A stretch of 35,944 nt of DNA from Heterobasidion occidentale (taxonomy: Eukaryota; Basidiomycota; Agaricomycetes; Russulales; Bondarzewiaceae): positions 1-35,944 of the forward strand of contig JBCAQO010000070.1 of NCBI GenBank assembly GCA_039111635.1. Direction: 5' to 3'. The notes beneath the pieces are model-generated. The model was not told the origin of the DNA, ran no database searches, and saw only the letters and a list, made by a program, of their open reading frames with translations. Shown here one piece after another: positions 1-8,136 of this stretch; the stretch's first letter is position 1; the number at the start of each line of letters is the position of its first letter. The translations under genes were made by a program, and so were the position numbers.

Positions 1-330
1 CCACTCACGTCCAAACTATAGGAAACCTCCACCCAACCTCATCGAAGGACAGGAAGAATATGAGGTCGAAAGAATTATAGCATCCCGCCGCTTTGGACGT
101 TGAAGACCCTACAATACCTAGTCAAATGGAAAGGGTACCCGGAATCCGACAACTCATGGAATCAGCGGACGCGGTCAAGAACGCAAAGGAGGAAGTTAGC
201 GACTTCCACAGGAATACCCACTGGAGTCCGAGGCATGGGGCCGTCTACTCGGGAATTACAACTCGCACTCGACAGAAACCAGATAGTGGAACTGTGCGAC
301 AGACAAATTCGGCTAATGAAGACCTCGGCA
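1..330 (+). pseudogene. Pol 3' end: integrase tail and chromodomain (family 2 chromovirus)
   Basis: This is the last part of a Ty3/gypsy polyprotein entering from outside the window. Bases 8-100 encode an integrase C-terminal tail ending EVERIIASRRFGR, closely matching the same place in the two other copies here. The chromodomain follows with the typical QYLVKWKGYPESDNSW core, then VKNAKEEVSDFHR. In chromoviruses this domain binds modified histone tails and steers integration. The gene is broken: one base is missing at about 101 (the expected TGG codon reads TG, giving a TGA), and a second frame change lies near 160. Identification as a chromodomain is secure; family membership rests on the LTR that ends this element at 3168. 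Confidence 0.88.
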
Positions 331-952
331 GGGAAGAACTACTCGACGCAGGTTTAACGGTCAAACAAGCGGAGACCACAATACAGGAAGAAACCTCGAG
401 ACGGAAGCTGACACAGACATCAGCAGGAAAGAAACTACTAGGCTGGACTAACGGTTAAACAGGCAGAAACCGCTATACAGGGAGAATCCATAAGGCGCAA
501 GTTACTCGTTCACCCAATAGGGAAGAAACTACTAGCCACGGGAGCCACGGTCGCACACATACGAGCATCCATGGTGGATGAAGAATACAGGCGAAAGCTC
601 AGGAAAACAAAGCTAGGAAGACGGCTCCTAGCTACCGGCGCGACGCCGGCGGAAATCAGGTTGGGACTCAAAAAGGCCCAACCATTGTTACCCAGTGGAC
701 AGATCATTATGCATCGACAAGGGAAGAACCTCACCTATGACACAGAGAGTCTAGGAAAGAGCACTCAGACGAATAATCGCGTACGCGCTCAGGAAACGAA
801 GGTGGCCCCTTCCTCTTCCTCTCGCACATCGACATATTCCCCTGGAGTCAAACACGAGTCAAGGAATCCAGAAATCAACATGGGCCAGGAAGAATGCGGA
901 CGAACAAGTATCAAATTGGAGATACCGCGCAGTCAAGGACCTGGAGAGACAA
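300..952 (+). pseudogene. Post-chromodomain helical repeat region
   Basis: After the chromodomain the protein continues as short charged helical units of about 40 residues. They share a pattern like RRKL..HPIGKKLLA.G.T and an alternating helix such as TVKQAETTIQEE. At least three to four units can be seen, spread over two frames by a single-base indel near 440. The A and B elements carry one or two copies of the same unit directly after their chromodomains (KLEKHPIGKKLLA at about 13870), so it is a conserved Pol tail that has been multiplied here. I know no function for it. The stretch 720-952 continues as a low-complexity serine-rich tail in the frame starting at 571. Confidence 0.6.
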
Positions 953-1969
953 ATGACCAAGGGACTCGCTTGGAAAAAAGATTCACTTCGTCAAAATGCC
1001 GACGAAGACGACGGATCAGAAGAAGGCTCAGTTCACGCACCGGAATTAGGAGACACGTCTTATCAAAACGCCGATGAAGACTACATGGACGAAGGCTCGG
1101 ATTACTCGCCGGACAGAGAAGAATACGAAGACGCCATGGACCTAGACAGCGTCAATGGAGAATGGAGGAAAGGACCCCTCTCCACGAACCCCGAAGAAGA
1201 AGAAGAGACAGGATCAGAAATGACCTACTCGTCAACAGGACTCACCCCTTCTTCCGCACCCGCGAAACGAACGCCCCCCACACCATACACACCATATGGA
1301 AGCGGCGCCTGGTGCGTCTCGGCAAGAGACATCGACTCAGACGAGGACACACCCCCTCATACCCCTAGTACCCCCGACTCTGACGGAGATATACAGGTAA
1401 CCTCCGAAGACGAGCAGCGAAATTTCGACATGGCCGAAGAATTAGAAGACCTATCAATTAAAGACACCCCTGAATGGCTACCAGGTGGCATGGATATTGA
1501 CAGTCTAAACACATGCACAGAACGGCCAGCGCTATCTATTACGATACCGCAGGAAACAGGATACCCTACGCCCCATTCGAGCACAGCGGGCAGCGCTTCG
1601 ACAAACGAAGCCCCTTGGAGAACCACTCCAACCAGCGAATTGTTATGGAAGGACACCGACAGTAATCTTGGCCGATTAACTATCGATCCCAATGCCATGG
1701 ACACCAGAGATGATCTTGGCCGATCACCTATTGCGGAGTTGGAACCAGAAACATCCAGAGAGGAACAGCGATGGCAAGAGATTCAAACCCAGCAGATTGG
1801 CCAAGCAGGACCAAACGAAGCAGGGCCTATATTAGAGAGCCCAACGCGCGGAATCTCCCCACTCTCCCTTGACCACCCTCTACTCGCACCCCCTCTACTA
1901 GACAGCAAGTGGTACAATAACCCAGAGCTGTACCAAGATCTTTCTTTGACCCCCAAAGAGAATGCCTGA
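953..1969 (+). CDS. Acidic, disordered 3' ORF of family 2 element
   Basis: This 338-residue open frame lies downstream of the chromodomain and upstream of the polypurine tract. It is rich in D, E, S, T and P, with acidic repeats such as QNADEDDGSEEGS and QNADEDYMDEGSD, and no recognisable folded domain. It is probably joined to the preceding Pol tail, because the upstream frame is open to about 1077 and one frame change near 950 would connect them; in that case the ATG at 953 is not a true start. No TATA box is obvious in front of it, unlike the 3' ORFs of the other elements in this window. The length and absence of stops suggest it was kept under selection until recently. The function is unknown. 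Confidence 0.55.
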   Translation: MTKGLAWKKDSLRQNADEDDGSEEGSVHAPELGDTSYQNADEDYMDEGSDYSPDREEYEDAMDLDSVNGEWRKGPLSTNPEEEEETGSEMTYSSTGLTPSSAPAKRTPPTPYTPYGSGAWCVSARDIDSDEDTPPHTPSTPDSDGDIQVTSEDEQRNFDMAEELEDLSIKDTPEWLPGGMDIDSLNTCTERPALSITIPQETGYPTPHSSTAGSASTNEAPWRTTPTSELLWKDTDSNLGRLTIDPNAMDTRDDLGRSPIAELEPETSREEQRWQEIQTQQIGQAGPNEAGPILESPTRGISPLSLDHPLLAPPLLDSKWYNNPELYQDLSLTPKENA

Positions 1970-2105
1970 CGAACGGAACCCGCGCGTTGCCATATACAAC
2001 GCAGTCAAAGTCATGCTCGAACTCGCACTCCGCGCTCTGCAAGACATTGACACATACGCACACACCCGTCGAACCATCCCCTCAGGTTTTCCCTACCAGT
2101 CCTGA
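1962..2105 (+). CDS. Small helical ORF overlapping the acidic ORF stop
   Basis: A 47-codon frame starts at an ATG that overlaps the stop of the preceding ORF in the arrangement ATGCCTGA. It encodes an amphipathic helix (VAIYNAVKVMLELALRAL) followed by a basic segment. A similarly placed short ORF with a VAIY start and a longer hydrophobic helix follows Pol in element A (14148-14312), which is the main reason to list it. The overlap would allow stop/restart translation, but this is inference. From 2106 to 2349 I see only a proline/serine-rich open frame of doubtful meaning and non-coding sequence leading to the LTR. Confidence 0.3.
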   Translation: MPDERNPRVAIYNAVKVMLELALRALQDIDTYAHTRRTIPSGFPYQS

Positions 2106-2349
2106 GTCCTCCTCATCACCGTCTTTACCGTCACTCCCGGTTCCACCTATGCCACGCCCATCGACACCGGCTAGACGCTAGTCAAACCAACGTCCCGGAC
2201 CACGCATCATTATGCTTTCCCCTTCGCCTGACTCACGCCTAGTCAATCCCCACTCTATCATTGCAAAGCACTACCCGACTTCTGCCTTGGCCTACATATC
2301 GCACAACCCAACCGACCATTACCCATTGCGCTATATGTGAGGCCGAGGT

Positions 2350-2363
2350 TAGAAAGGGGGTGG
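2350..2363 (+). other. Polypurine tract (plus-strand primer)
   Basis: The purine-rich run TAGAAAGGGGGTGG directly abuts the LTR start TGTTAAG. A-type elements carry the closely similar AGAGAGGGGGTAG at 16034 and AAAAAGGGGGTGG (minus strand) at 21043. Its position and sequence mark the 3' end of the internal region. Confidence 0.85.
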
Positions 2364-2663
2364 TGTTAAGAGCCGGCTCATAACACATGATATATGATCA
2401 CCTGATCATATGACACGCGGTCTATGACCAACGGATACGACCTATACCCGGTGACCGACCCCTTGACTTCACCAGCGGACATTGAGTTATCTTATCTTAT
2501 CTTTCGTTCCTGGATTAACGATCAGTTACATCACTGACATCATTGATTGCATCATGCTTCTCTGATCGCATCATAGATTACATCATTCCGATCGTTGATC
2601 GTTTGCTTCTATTTGGTGCCTTGAGCACAGACCTTCTGTAGATCTTGCCCTAAAGTGGATCGC

Positions 2664-2707
2664 GTATATATAGAACGAGCCAGATACCTGTATCGCCAGC
2701 TCGTTCA
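2664..2707 (+). promoter_or_regulatory. TATA box and start region in family 2 LTR
   Basis: GTATATATAG at 2664-2673 is followed about 30 bp later by AGCTCGTTCA (2698-2707). The same ten bases occupy the same place after the TATA box of the A-type LTRs, where they are complementary to the primer site. I infer transcription starts at or just before 2698. Confidence 0.65.
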
Positions 2708-2810
2708 CCTTTTTACTCCCCACCTGTTCTTACTCTTGACCCTTGGTACTAGCCATACCTCTGCTATATCATAGTCTTTGCCAATAGGCCAGACTCTTGA
2801 TTGTCAATAG

Positions 2811-3122
2811 AACATCTGCTTGAGCATCGGTTTAACTTGCCCTGCGCTTCTCTCTATCGTCATCCTCAACCACTCAGTCGTCATCTCAATACTGGCTGAG
2901 TTCTACACAGGACTAGCAGTATTCTATCTCGACTTTAGTGGACAGCATATCTACTGCCATCCAGGTCCGCATCAGGTCGTACCCGCACATCTGTGGGAAA
3001 ACCTTTGTGCATTCTTGGAGACGCGATACCATCACGAATCTCTCGTACATCCCGAGTTACGCACTCAAGTAGCCGCTGGTGCTTTCATCGGACGTACTTG
3101 GATTTGGCACGTCCCTCAGTGA
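2811..3122 (+). CDS. LTR-encoded small domain without ATG (family 2 version)
   Basis: An open frame runs from the stop at 2808 to the stop at 3120 inside the R-U5 part of the LTR. It has no ATG; TTG at 2820 is the first near-cognate codon that a standard scan reports. The protein contains FYTGLA, a central YCHPG segment, VP followed by an E.L helix, HPEL and a final IWHV. This pattern matches the A-type LTR protein (FYTGLA, ICWTG, VPPHH, EDLEDHLL, DPEF, FIHW), although the DNA has diverged greatly. Protein similarity surviving DNA divergence is good evidence that the frame is or was translated. Function and start codon are unknown. Confidence 0.55.
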   Translation, partial: NICLSIGLTCPALLSIVILNHSVVISILAEFYTGLAVFYLDFSGQHIYCHPGPHQVVPAHLWENLCAFLETRYHHESLVHPELRTQVAAGAFIGRTWIWHVPQ

Positions 3123-3263
3123 CTCAGGAGCCTCCTGGCACATCACGTGCGAAGACCAGGTCTTAACATGCGCCCATTCTACCCTTGAAGTCTGAAGCAA
3201 GGATTCCACTTCAAGGGCCAGTCAAGAGGCAACTGGGATTGTGCCTCATGTTTAGGACGTCCT

Positions 3264-4109
3264 TGTTAGGTCGGCGACCTATCACGTGCACCGATGCACG
3301 AAGGGGATCCCTAGGCTAATATGTCCACAGCGTTGTAGAGTCAGAGGCTCCAATGAATAAAGATGATTGATCATCTTTGGGCTCTTTCAAGGAACTCGGA
3401 GTCGTTCTCTGCCTTGTCCTCAAAGAGGTTAAGGAGATGATCCTCGAGGTCCTCTCGATGATGAGGAGGAACGGGATAGTCTTCTCCTGTCCAACAGATG
3501 ACACGAGGAGGTGTCCAACTGAGAACGCGGAAGGCGGCGAGTCCGGTGTAGTAATGTGTGAAGAGGGAGTAAGTAGGGAATAGAGACGAGTCCAGTGCAT
3601 CGTCAGACCGTGTAAAGAGTTTCTCAGATCTAACAGAGATCACGAAGTGTGGGCCAGGAAATTAGCCAGACACCGGGTGCAGTGCAGAGATCGAGTGTAT
3701 TACAGGTGAACGAGCTGAGCTTCTTAGAAGCTCATCTCGGCTAATTATACAAAGAAGTATCTAGGGCAGGATCGCGGTCTGGTCTGTGCGCTTCTTAGGT
3801 ACCGAAGTCAACAATCGAGATCCGTAAGCTAAGATGCGTCATCAATCTAACTATAGTACTGGGGCACTAATGTCTGTCCACATCCATATGAAATATCGGG
3901 GCACATCATGATCGATCAGGAACCAGGAACAAGGCCAGGAACTAAAGTCTGTCCACATCAAGAATCAGGAACCGTAAGTAATTGTTCATGCAGCGAGCAT
4001 GTAAATAGTGATGAGTCATGGGAATCAGTCCGAGTCTGCAGCACATCCGAAGTACTTGACCAGCCCATCCACTCACGTGCGAAGCACGTGTTAGGACGCG
4101 GTCCTAACA
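3264..4109 (-). mobile_element. A-type solo LTR with GTCCT target duplication
   Basis: This 846-bp LTR has no adjacent polypurine tract or primer site and is flanked by identical GTCCT (3259-3263 and 4110-4114). It is therefore a solo LTR left by recombination between the two LTRs of an insertion. On the minus strand it reads TGTTAGGACC at one end and GACCTAACA at the other. It belongs to the subfamily that encodes EDKAENDSEFLER in its small frame, like the LTRs at 16048 and 17843. Confidence 0.93.
3371..3643 (-). pseudogene. LTR-encoded small domain in solo LTR
   Basis: This is the R-U5 open frame of the LTR at 3264-4109, read toward the LTR end. It keeps YYTGLAAFRVLSW, VICWTGEDYPVPPHH and FLERAQR; a TGA ends it where other copies continue into VFIHWSL. 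It begins with GTG or another non-ATG codon, as in all copies. It is a dead relic, useful mainly for comparison with the copies at 4384, 6973 and 16463. Confidence 0.5.
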
Positions 4110-4332
4110 GTCCTCCATGACAATAAACTGGGATTACCCTTTCCTTTACAGGGTCATGAGCAGTGTCCAAACATGAGATATGTTTTGGCATTGCTGCGTC
4201 CACAAAGACGTTAAACTACCACTCCTTTCAGCATAGGAGATGTGGGCGGTGACTTTGAAAAGTCATCACCGCGTCCGCAAAGACGTTAAACTACTTACTC
4301 CTTCAAGCATAGGAGTTGTGGTTGATGGTCAC

Positions 4333-5167
4333 TGTTAGGTCGGAGACCTATCACGTGCACCGATGCACGAAGGGGTCCCTAGGCTAAACCTCCACTGGTT
4401 CGTATAGTCGTAGACTCCAATGGATGAAGACGATGGATCGTCTTTGGGCTCTTTCGAGGAACTCGGGGTCGCTGTCGGCTTTGTTCTCGAAGAGATTGAG
4501 AAGGTGATCTTCGAGGTCTTCTCGATGATGAGGAGGAACCGGATGATCTTCTCCTGTCCAACAGATGACACGAGGGGGTGTCCAACTGAGAACACGGTAG
4601 GCAGCTAGCCCGGTATAGAAGCGGATGAGTAGAGGGAGGGGAGGGAAGGGAGACGAGTCCAGTGCTTCGTCAGACCGTGCAAAGAGTTTCTCAGATCTGA
4701 CAGAGATCACGAAGCGTGGGCTAAGAAGGTAGCCAGACGCCGGGTGCAGTGCAGAGATCGAGTGTATTACAGGTGAACGAGCTGAGCTTCTTAGAAGCTC
4801 ATCTCGGCTATTTACGTACAGAAGTGTCTAGGGCAGGATCAAGATCTGGTCCGTGCGCTTCTCAGGTACCGAAGTCAACGATCGAGATCCGTAAGCTAGA
4901 ATGCCTCATCGACCTGCCATGTAACCAAATATAGTAATCCGAATCACTAATGTCCATCCACATCTTAGATCGATCAAGAACCAGGAACGGGGGTCAGGAA
5001 CCAATGTCTGTCCACATCAAGAATCAGGAACCAGAAGTCAGCGTTCATGCATCAGCATGTAAATGGTAAGGAGTCATGGAAAACGGTCCGAGTCTGCAGC
5101 AAGTCCGAAGCACTTGACCAGCCCATCCTTTCACGTGCGAAGCACGTGTTAGGACACGGTCCTAACA
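4333..5167 (-). mobile_element. A-type solo LTR with GTCAC target duplication
   Basis: This 835-bp LTR is flanked by identical GTCAC (4328-4332 and 5168-5172) and lacks a polypurine tract and primer site, so it is a solo LTR. It belongs to the same subfamily as the LTRs of elements A (6508) and B (28502). The insertion split a C-element hairpin: GTTGATGGTC before it and GACCATCAAC shortly after it would form a perfect 10-bp stem in the empty site. Confidence 0.93.
4384..4710 (-). CDS. LTR-encoded small domain, best preserved solo copy
   Basis: This 108-codon frame lies in R-U5 of the solo LTR and starts with GTG in all comparable copies; no ATG is available. The order is a basic N-terminus (ISVRSEKLF), FYTGLAAYRVLSW, VICWTGEDHPVPPHH, an acidic helix EDLEDHLLNLFENKAD, then SIVFIHWSLRLYEPVEV and a TAG. 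It is the same protein as at 6973-7299 with scattered replacements. It resembles no family I can name. The short strand-rich core with an invariant IHW near the end is shared with the internal leader module at 7336-7875. Confidence 0.5.
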   Translation of the reverse strand: MISVRSEKLFARSDEALDSSPFPPLPLLIRFYTGLAAYRVLSWTPPRVICWTGEDHPVPPHHREDLEDHLLNLFENKADSDPEFLERAQRRSIVFIHWSLRLYEPVEV

Positions 5168-6864
5168 GTCACGACCTTGACCATCAACTAGTCCAAAATG
5201 ACCTTAAACTACCCTCACCCTGGAGGATTAAATCTATCGAGGCTCAGGAGGTTCAAGCCAGGCGATAGCGGACGTCCGCAACGACTATAAACTACAGCCA
5301 TCCTTCATGACGATAAACTGAGCTGCCCTTTGTCCACAGGGCCATGTGAGTTGTGTCAAAATAGGCTCCAAAGATCTATTCCGGCAACTCTATAAGTTAT
5401 CTGGTTTGATATAGTATAAACCGTCACCATCTTTCCTCAATGGGAACCCTGGAGGAACTGGTCTACGGCCCTATGCGCATCACCAATGGATGTTCCGGCA
5501 TGCAGAAATGCCTGCTGTCTTGTTTACAGGTACTCCTACGTTGGAAGATGGATAGGTCCGCAACGACCTTGGTTTAAATTAGCAGGGCAGTCCGCAACAA
5601 CTTATGTATAAACTAGCCTCAGTCCACGAAGACTTAAGGATAAACTAGCCGACGTCCGCAAAGACACAAAACTATGGACGTCCGGCATGACGTTAAACTA
5701 CCAGGACATACCTTACGCTGACCCCGCAATAATTACCGTCAAGGTGGATACCATGGTCTATTCAAGAGACCATGGGGTTCAAAGTCTATTCTTCAAAATC
5801 CTTACCTTGTATTCAATACGTAGAGCGCGGCTGCATGCTCACTCCCATGTGACAAACAAACTCTGGACGAACACTCAATCTCTAACCAGGACAGGCCACC
5901 ATATGGGGCTGACAGAGTTAGGGATCTTCAAAGGGGTCTTGCCGGACTCAAAACAAGTCGAGAGAACTGTTCACTCTCTCGATAGGTTGGTGGGCCTAAG
6001 CCTTGATAAAGCAATCAACCCACACACCTGGAGTCCCCCTCAATACCGGAGATCAAGGAGATGAAGATCTATCCTGGAAACACTGAAGCATGGCCTTCGG
6101 CATTCTAAAGAAGAACGACACACACCCATCCACAGATGTGTTTCTACTCATCACATAATGATTCGCACGTGACACCTTTCTGCATCGTCGCCAGACGGAA
6201 CTGGCTTATCAAAGGTACCAGGAGAGACCTGGTTCGAGCAGCTGCCTATTGACTCTAGGAGCATACTCGCAACAAAACAGTATGGTGAAGGAAAAACACC
6301 GGGGAAAAAGATGGTATTGTAGCGATACCACAAACTTTAAATCAAACAGCTCAATGGAGATGGAAAAATCCTAGGCGTTGTAAACGACATAAGTCGGTCT
6401 TCACCCCAGAAAACAAAGTCATATTGGGAAGACACATCCCAATCTATTTGGACGACCAGAAAGCAATTGTACGTGGAATGACGATGAAGCTCGCAAGGGC
6501 GAGTAGTTGTTAGGACCGCGTCCTAACACGTGCTTCGCACGTGAGTGGATGGGCTGGTCAAGTGCTTTGGACTTGTTGCAGACTCGGACAGATTTCCTTG
6601 TCTCTTTTTGATTTACATGCTCTGCATGAATGGTTACTTACAGTTCCTACTTCCTGATGCGAACAGACTTTGGTTCCTGGTTCCTAGTTCCTGGTTCCTG
6701 ATCGATCGCTATGTGCCTCGGTATTTCATATGATGTGGACAGACATTAGGGCCCCAGTACTATAGTTAGATCAATGTCACATCTTAGCTTACAGATCTCG
6801 ATTGTTGACTTCGGTACCTAAGAAGTGCACAGACCAGATCGCGATCCTGCCCTAGATACTTCTT

Positions 6865-6909
6865 TGTATAATTAGCCGAGATGAGCTTCTAAGAAGCTCA
6901 GCTCGTTCA
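6865..6909 (+). promoter_or_regulatory. LTR core promoter and inferred transcript start
   Basis: TGTATAAT at 6865-6872 lies about 30 bp before AGCTCGTTCA (6900-6909). The self-priming model needs this decamer at or near the transcript 5' end, and the distance from the TATA box fits. The same spacing occurs at 2664-2707 and in the LTR at 28502. Confidence 0.65.
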
Positions 6910-7299
6910 CCTGTAATACACTCGATCTCTGCACTGCACCCGGCGTCTGGCTACCTTCCTAGCCCACGCTTCGTGATCTCTGTCAGATCTGAGAAACTCT
7001 TTACACAGTCTAACGAAGCACTGGACTCGTCTCCCTTCCCTCCTCTCCCTCTACTCATCCGCTTCTATACCGGACTAGCTGCCTTCTGCGTTCTCAGTTG
7101 GACACCCCCTCGTGTCATCTGTTGGACAGGAGAAGATCATCCGGTTCCTCCTTATCATCGAGAAGACCTCGAAGATCACCTTCTCAATCTCTTCGAAAAC
7201 AAAGCCGACAGCGACCCCGAGCTCCTTGAAAGAGCTCAAAGACGATCCATCGTCTTCATCCATTGGAGTCTACGACTATACGAACCAGTGGAGGTTTAG
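6898..7299 (+). CDS. Leader module 1: LTR-encoded small domain
   Basis: The frame is open from the inferred transcript start to TAG at 7297-7299 without any ATG. Seen from the GTG at 6973 it encodes ISVRSEKLF, then FYTGLAAFCVLSW, ICWTGEDHPVPP, an acidic helix and SIVFIHWSLRLYEPVEV. The following modules and Gag are in exactly the same frame, separated only by stops. Module 2 repeats its pattern (VYSGIATLRL for FYTGLAAFRV, VLIHWTFSL for VFIHWSL). If translated, it must use a near-cognate start or depend on read-through. The role is unknown; being in R-U5, the sequence is present at both ends of the provirus and in the first part of the mRNA. Confidence 0.5.
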   Translation, partial: SARSPVIHSISALHPASGYLPSPRFVISVRSEKLFTQSNEALDSSPFPPLPLLIRFYTGLAAFCVLSWTPPRVICWTGEDHPVPPYHREDLEDHLLNLFENKADSDPELLERAQRRSIVFIHWSLRLYEPVEV

Positions 7300-7335
7300 C
7301 CTAGGGACCCCTTCATGCATTAGTGCACGTGATAG

Positions 7336-7875
7336 GTCTCCGACCTAACACTTGAACGAGCTCTTCTATCCCTTACCCTATTCAAGCTGGATCCCCAGCA
7401 GCGACAGCTCTTTCTCTCATCAGTTAACAATATTCTAGCAATCGCCAACAGGGTAAACCAAGCGGCGACCCCTCAAGGAAGAGTACACAACCCCGGAACC
7501 ATAGAAGTCGCAAGACACCGGAACCCAGGAAAAGTTTATTCAGGAATAGCCACACTCAGGCTACAGCACTCACCCGAAATCTTTATCGACCTCAGTAAAA
7601 CTGGATATCAGTTTTCTGGGATTTGCTTCATCAACGAACCAAAGACACCGTTCACCCTCACGGACAACGGAGAGCCCGACGTCATCAGGACAAAGAACAC
7701 CGTTGAGATACACGACGGAAGACCAGACGATTTCCCCAGCGCCGTTATCCCCGATCTTAGAAGAACCATCGCAAGGAATATCAACGCAGATGGAATCAGA
7801 GCGGAACTCATCAAGACCAAGGAGAACAGAGACCACGTCTCAGTCCTCATCCACTGGACCTTCTCCTTGACCTAG
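7336..7875 (+). CDS. Leader module 2, no ATG, paralogue of LTR module
   Basis: About 179 codons are open between TAG (7333) and TAG (7873). No methionine codon occurs in this frame. The N-terminal third looks helical (PQQRQLFLSSVNNILAIANR); then comes PGKVYSGIATLRLQ, a strand-rich middle with TPFTLTDNGEP and VEIHDGRPDDFP, and the ending HVSVLIHWTFSLT. Element B keeps the same protein (29341-29871) with many conservative changes and a four-residue insertion. The start and end motifs match the LTR-encoded module, so I read it as a diverged duplicate of that domain. How ribosomes would enter it is unclear. Confidence 0.5.
   Translation, partial: VSDLTLERALLSLTLFKLDPQQRQLFLSSVNNILAIANRVNQAATPQGRVHNPGTIEVARHRNPGKVYSGIATLRLQHSPEIFIDLSKTGYQFSGICFINEPKTPFTLTDNGEPDVIRTKNTVEIHDGRPDDFPSAVIPDLRRTIARNINADGIRAELIKTKENRDHVSVLIHWTFSLT
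7351..7366 (+). other. Self-priming primer-binding site
   Basis: Immediately inside the LTR, TGAACGAGCT (7353-7362) is the exact reverse complement of AGCTCGTTCA at 6900-6909, the inferred mRNA 5' end. There is no TGG start as expected for a tRNA-primed site. In Tf1 and related elements the mRNA folds back so that its 5' end primes reverse transcription; the sequence here fits that scheme with 10 paired bases. Confidence 0.75.
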
Positions 7876-8136
7876 GAAAACACACTGGAAGCCCCTAACT
7901 CTCCACCAGTCCGAACAGAAATTGAAGGGATCGTTTTTATTGTCAGAAGAGGAGAGTTCGCCCACAAAACTTATCATCTCCGAACCCTCATCTCGGGACA
8001 CACATTCTCTGAGATCATCCAGCTCATCGACCAAACTGATATTTCCATCAACGAAATTATCAAAAGGGACCCAGACTTACAAGAAGCATTACAAGCTGGA
8101 AGAAGACAGGCAGTACCCTTCTTCTTCAAAGAATAA
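7876..8136 (+). CDS. Leader module 3, no ATG
   Basis: About 86 codons run from the TAG at 7873 to TAA at 8134 in the same frame as modules 1, 2 and Gag. The protein starts ENTLEAPNSPPVRTEIEG, followed by IVFIVRRGEFAHKTYHL, a helix with FSEIIQLID, then DPDLQEALQAGRRQAVPFFF. The ending resembles the DPEFLERAQRRSIVFIHW ending of module 1. Element B preserves it almost unchanged, including the TAA. A longer ATG-started frame overlapping this place (7922-8707) is a low-complexity shadow. Function is unknown. Confidence 0.48.
   Translation, partial: ENTLEAPNSPPVRTEIEGIVFIVRRGEFAHKTYHLRTLISGHTFSEIIQLIDQTDISINEIIKRDPDLQEALQAGRRQAVPFFFKE

Larger units (their letters stand above)
2364..3168 (+). mobile_element. 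3' LTR of family 2 chromovirus
   Basis: This 805-bp LTR starts TGTTAAG after a polypurine tract and ends GGTCTTAACA. Both ends carry inverted repeats: TTAAGAGCCGGCTCATAA and a second palindrome around ATGATCACCTGATCAT at the left, AAGACCAGGTCTT at the right. The sequence is not alignable by eye to the A-type LTR over most of its length, but shares the plan of terminal hairpins, a TATA box about 32 bp before AGCTCGTTCACC, and an AUG-free R-U5 region with an open frame. The element sits in C-type sequence: 3169 onward matches the reverse complement of 24835 downward. The expected 5-bp duplication would be TGCGC, but its left partner lies outside the window. Confidence 0.85.
3169..6507 (+). mobile_element. 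Internal 3' region of element C (plus orientation), with two nested solo LTRs
   Basis: The segments 3169-3263, 4110-4332 and 5168-6507 form one stretch once the solo LTRs at 3264-4109 and 4333-5167 are removed. It matches, in reverse complement, the stretch from about 24835 down to 23090. It holds about eleven copies of a 22-bp motif (GTCCGCAA.GACGTTAAACTA), for example at 4198, 4273, 5189 and 5270 and five between 5550 and 5700, separated by hairpins such as ACTCCTTTCAGCATAGGAG. No convincing protein-coding frame is present; the 125-codon frame at 5687-6064 lies in non-coding repeat that is broken in the other copy. It ends where the A-type LTR inserted, about 45 bp short of the expected polypurine tract. 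Confidence 0.75.
6508..7350 (+). mobile_element. 5' LTR of A-type element
   Basis: This 843-bp LTR begins with two perfect palindromes, TTAGGACCGCGTCCTAA and CACGTGCTTCGCACGTG, and ends with two more around TGCA and TAGGTCTCCGACCTA. U3 runs to the TATA box at 6865; R-U5 encodes a small domain. The left flank is GTAGT (6503-6507) in C-element sequence. The primer site follows at once, so this is a 5' LTR. The LTR at 16048 is clearly more diverged from it than from the other subfamily, and the flanks do not match, so the two are not the paired ends of one intact insertion. Confidence 0.92.

Noticed and set aside
5687..6064. 125-codon frame in C internal region
   Set aside because: The equivalent region of the minus-strand copy (23524-23950) splits into different frames; sequence is repeat-like without domain features.
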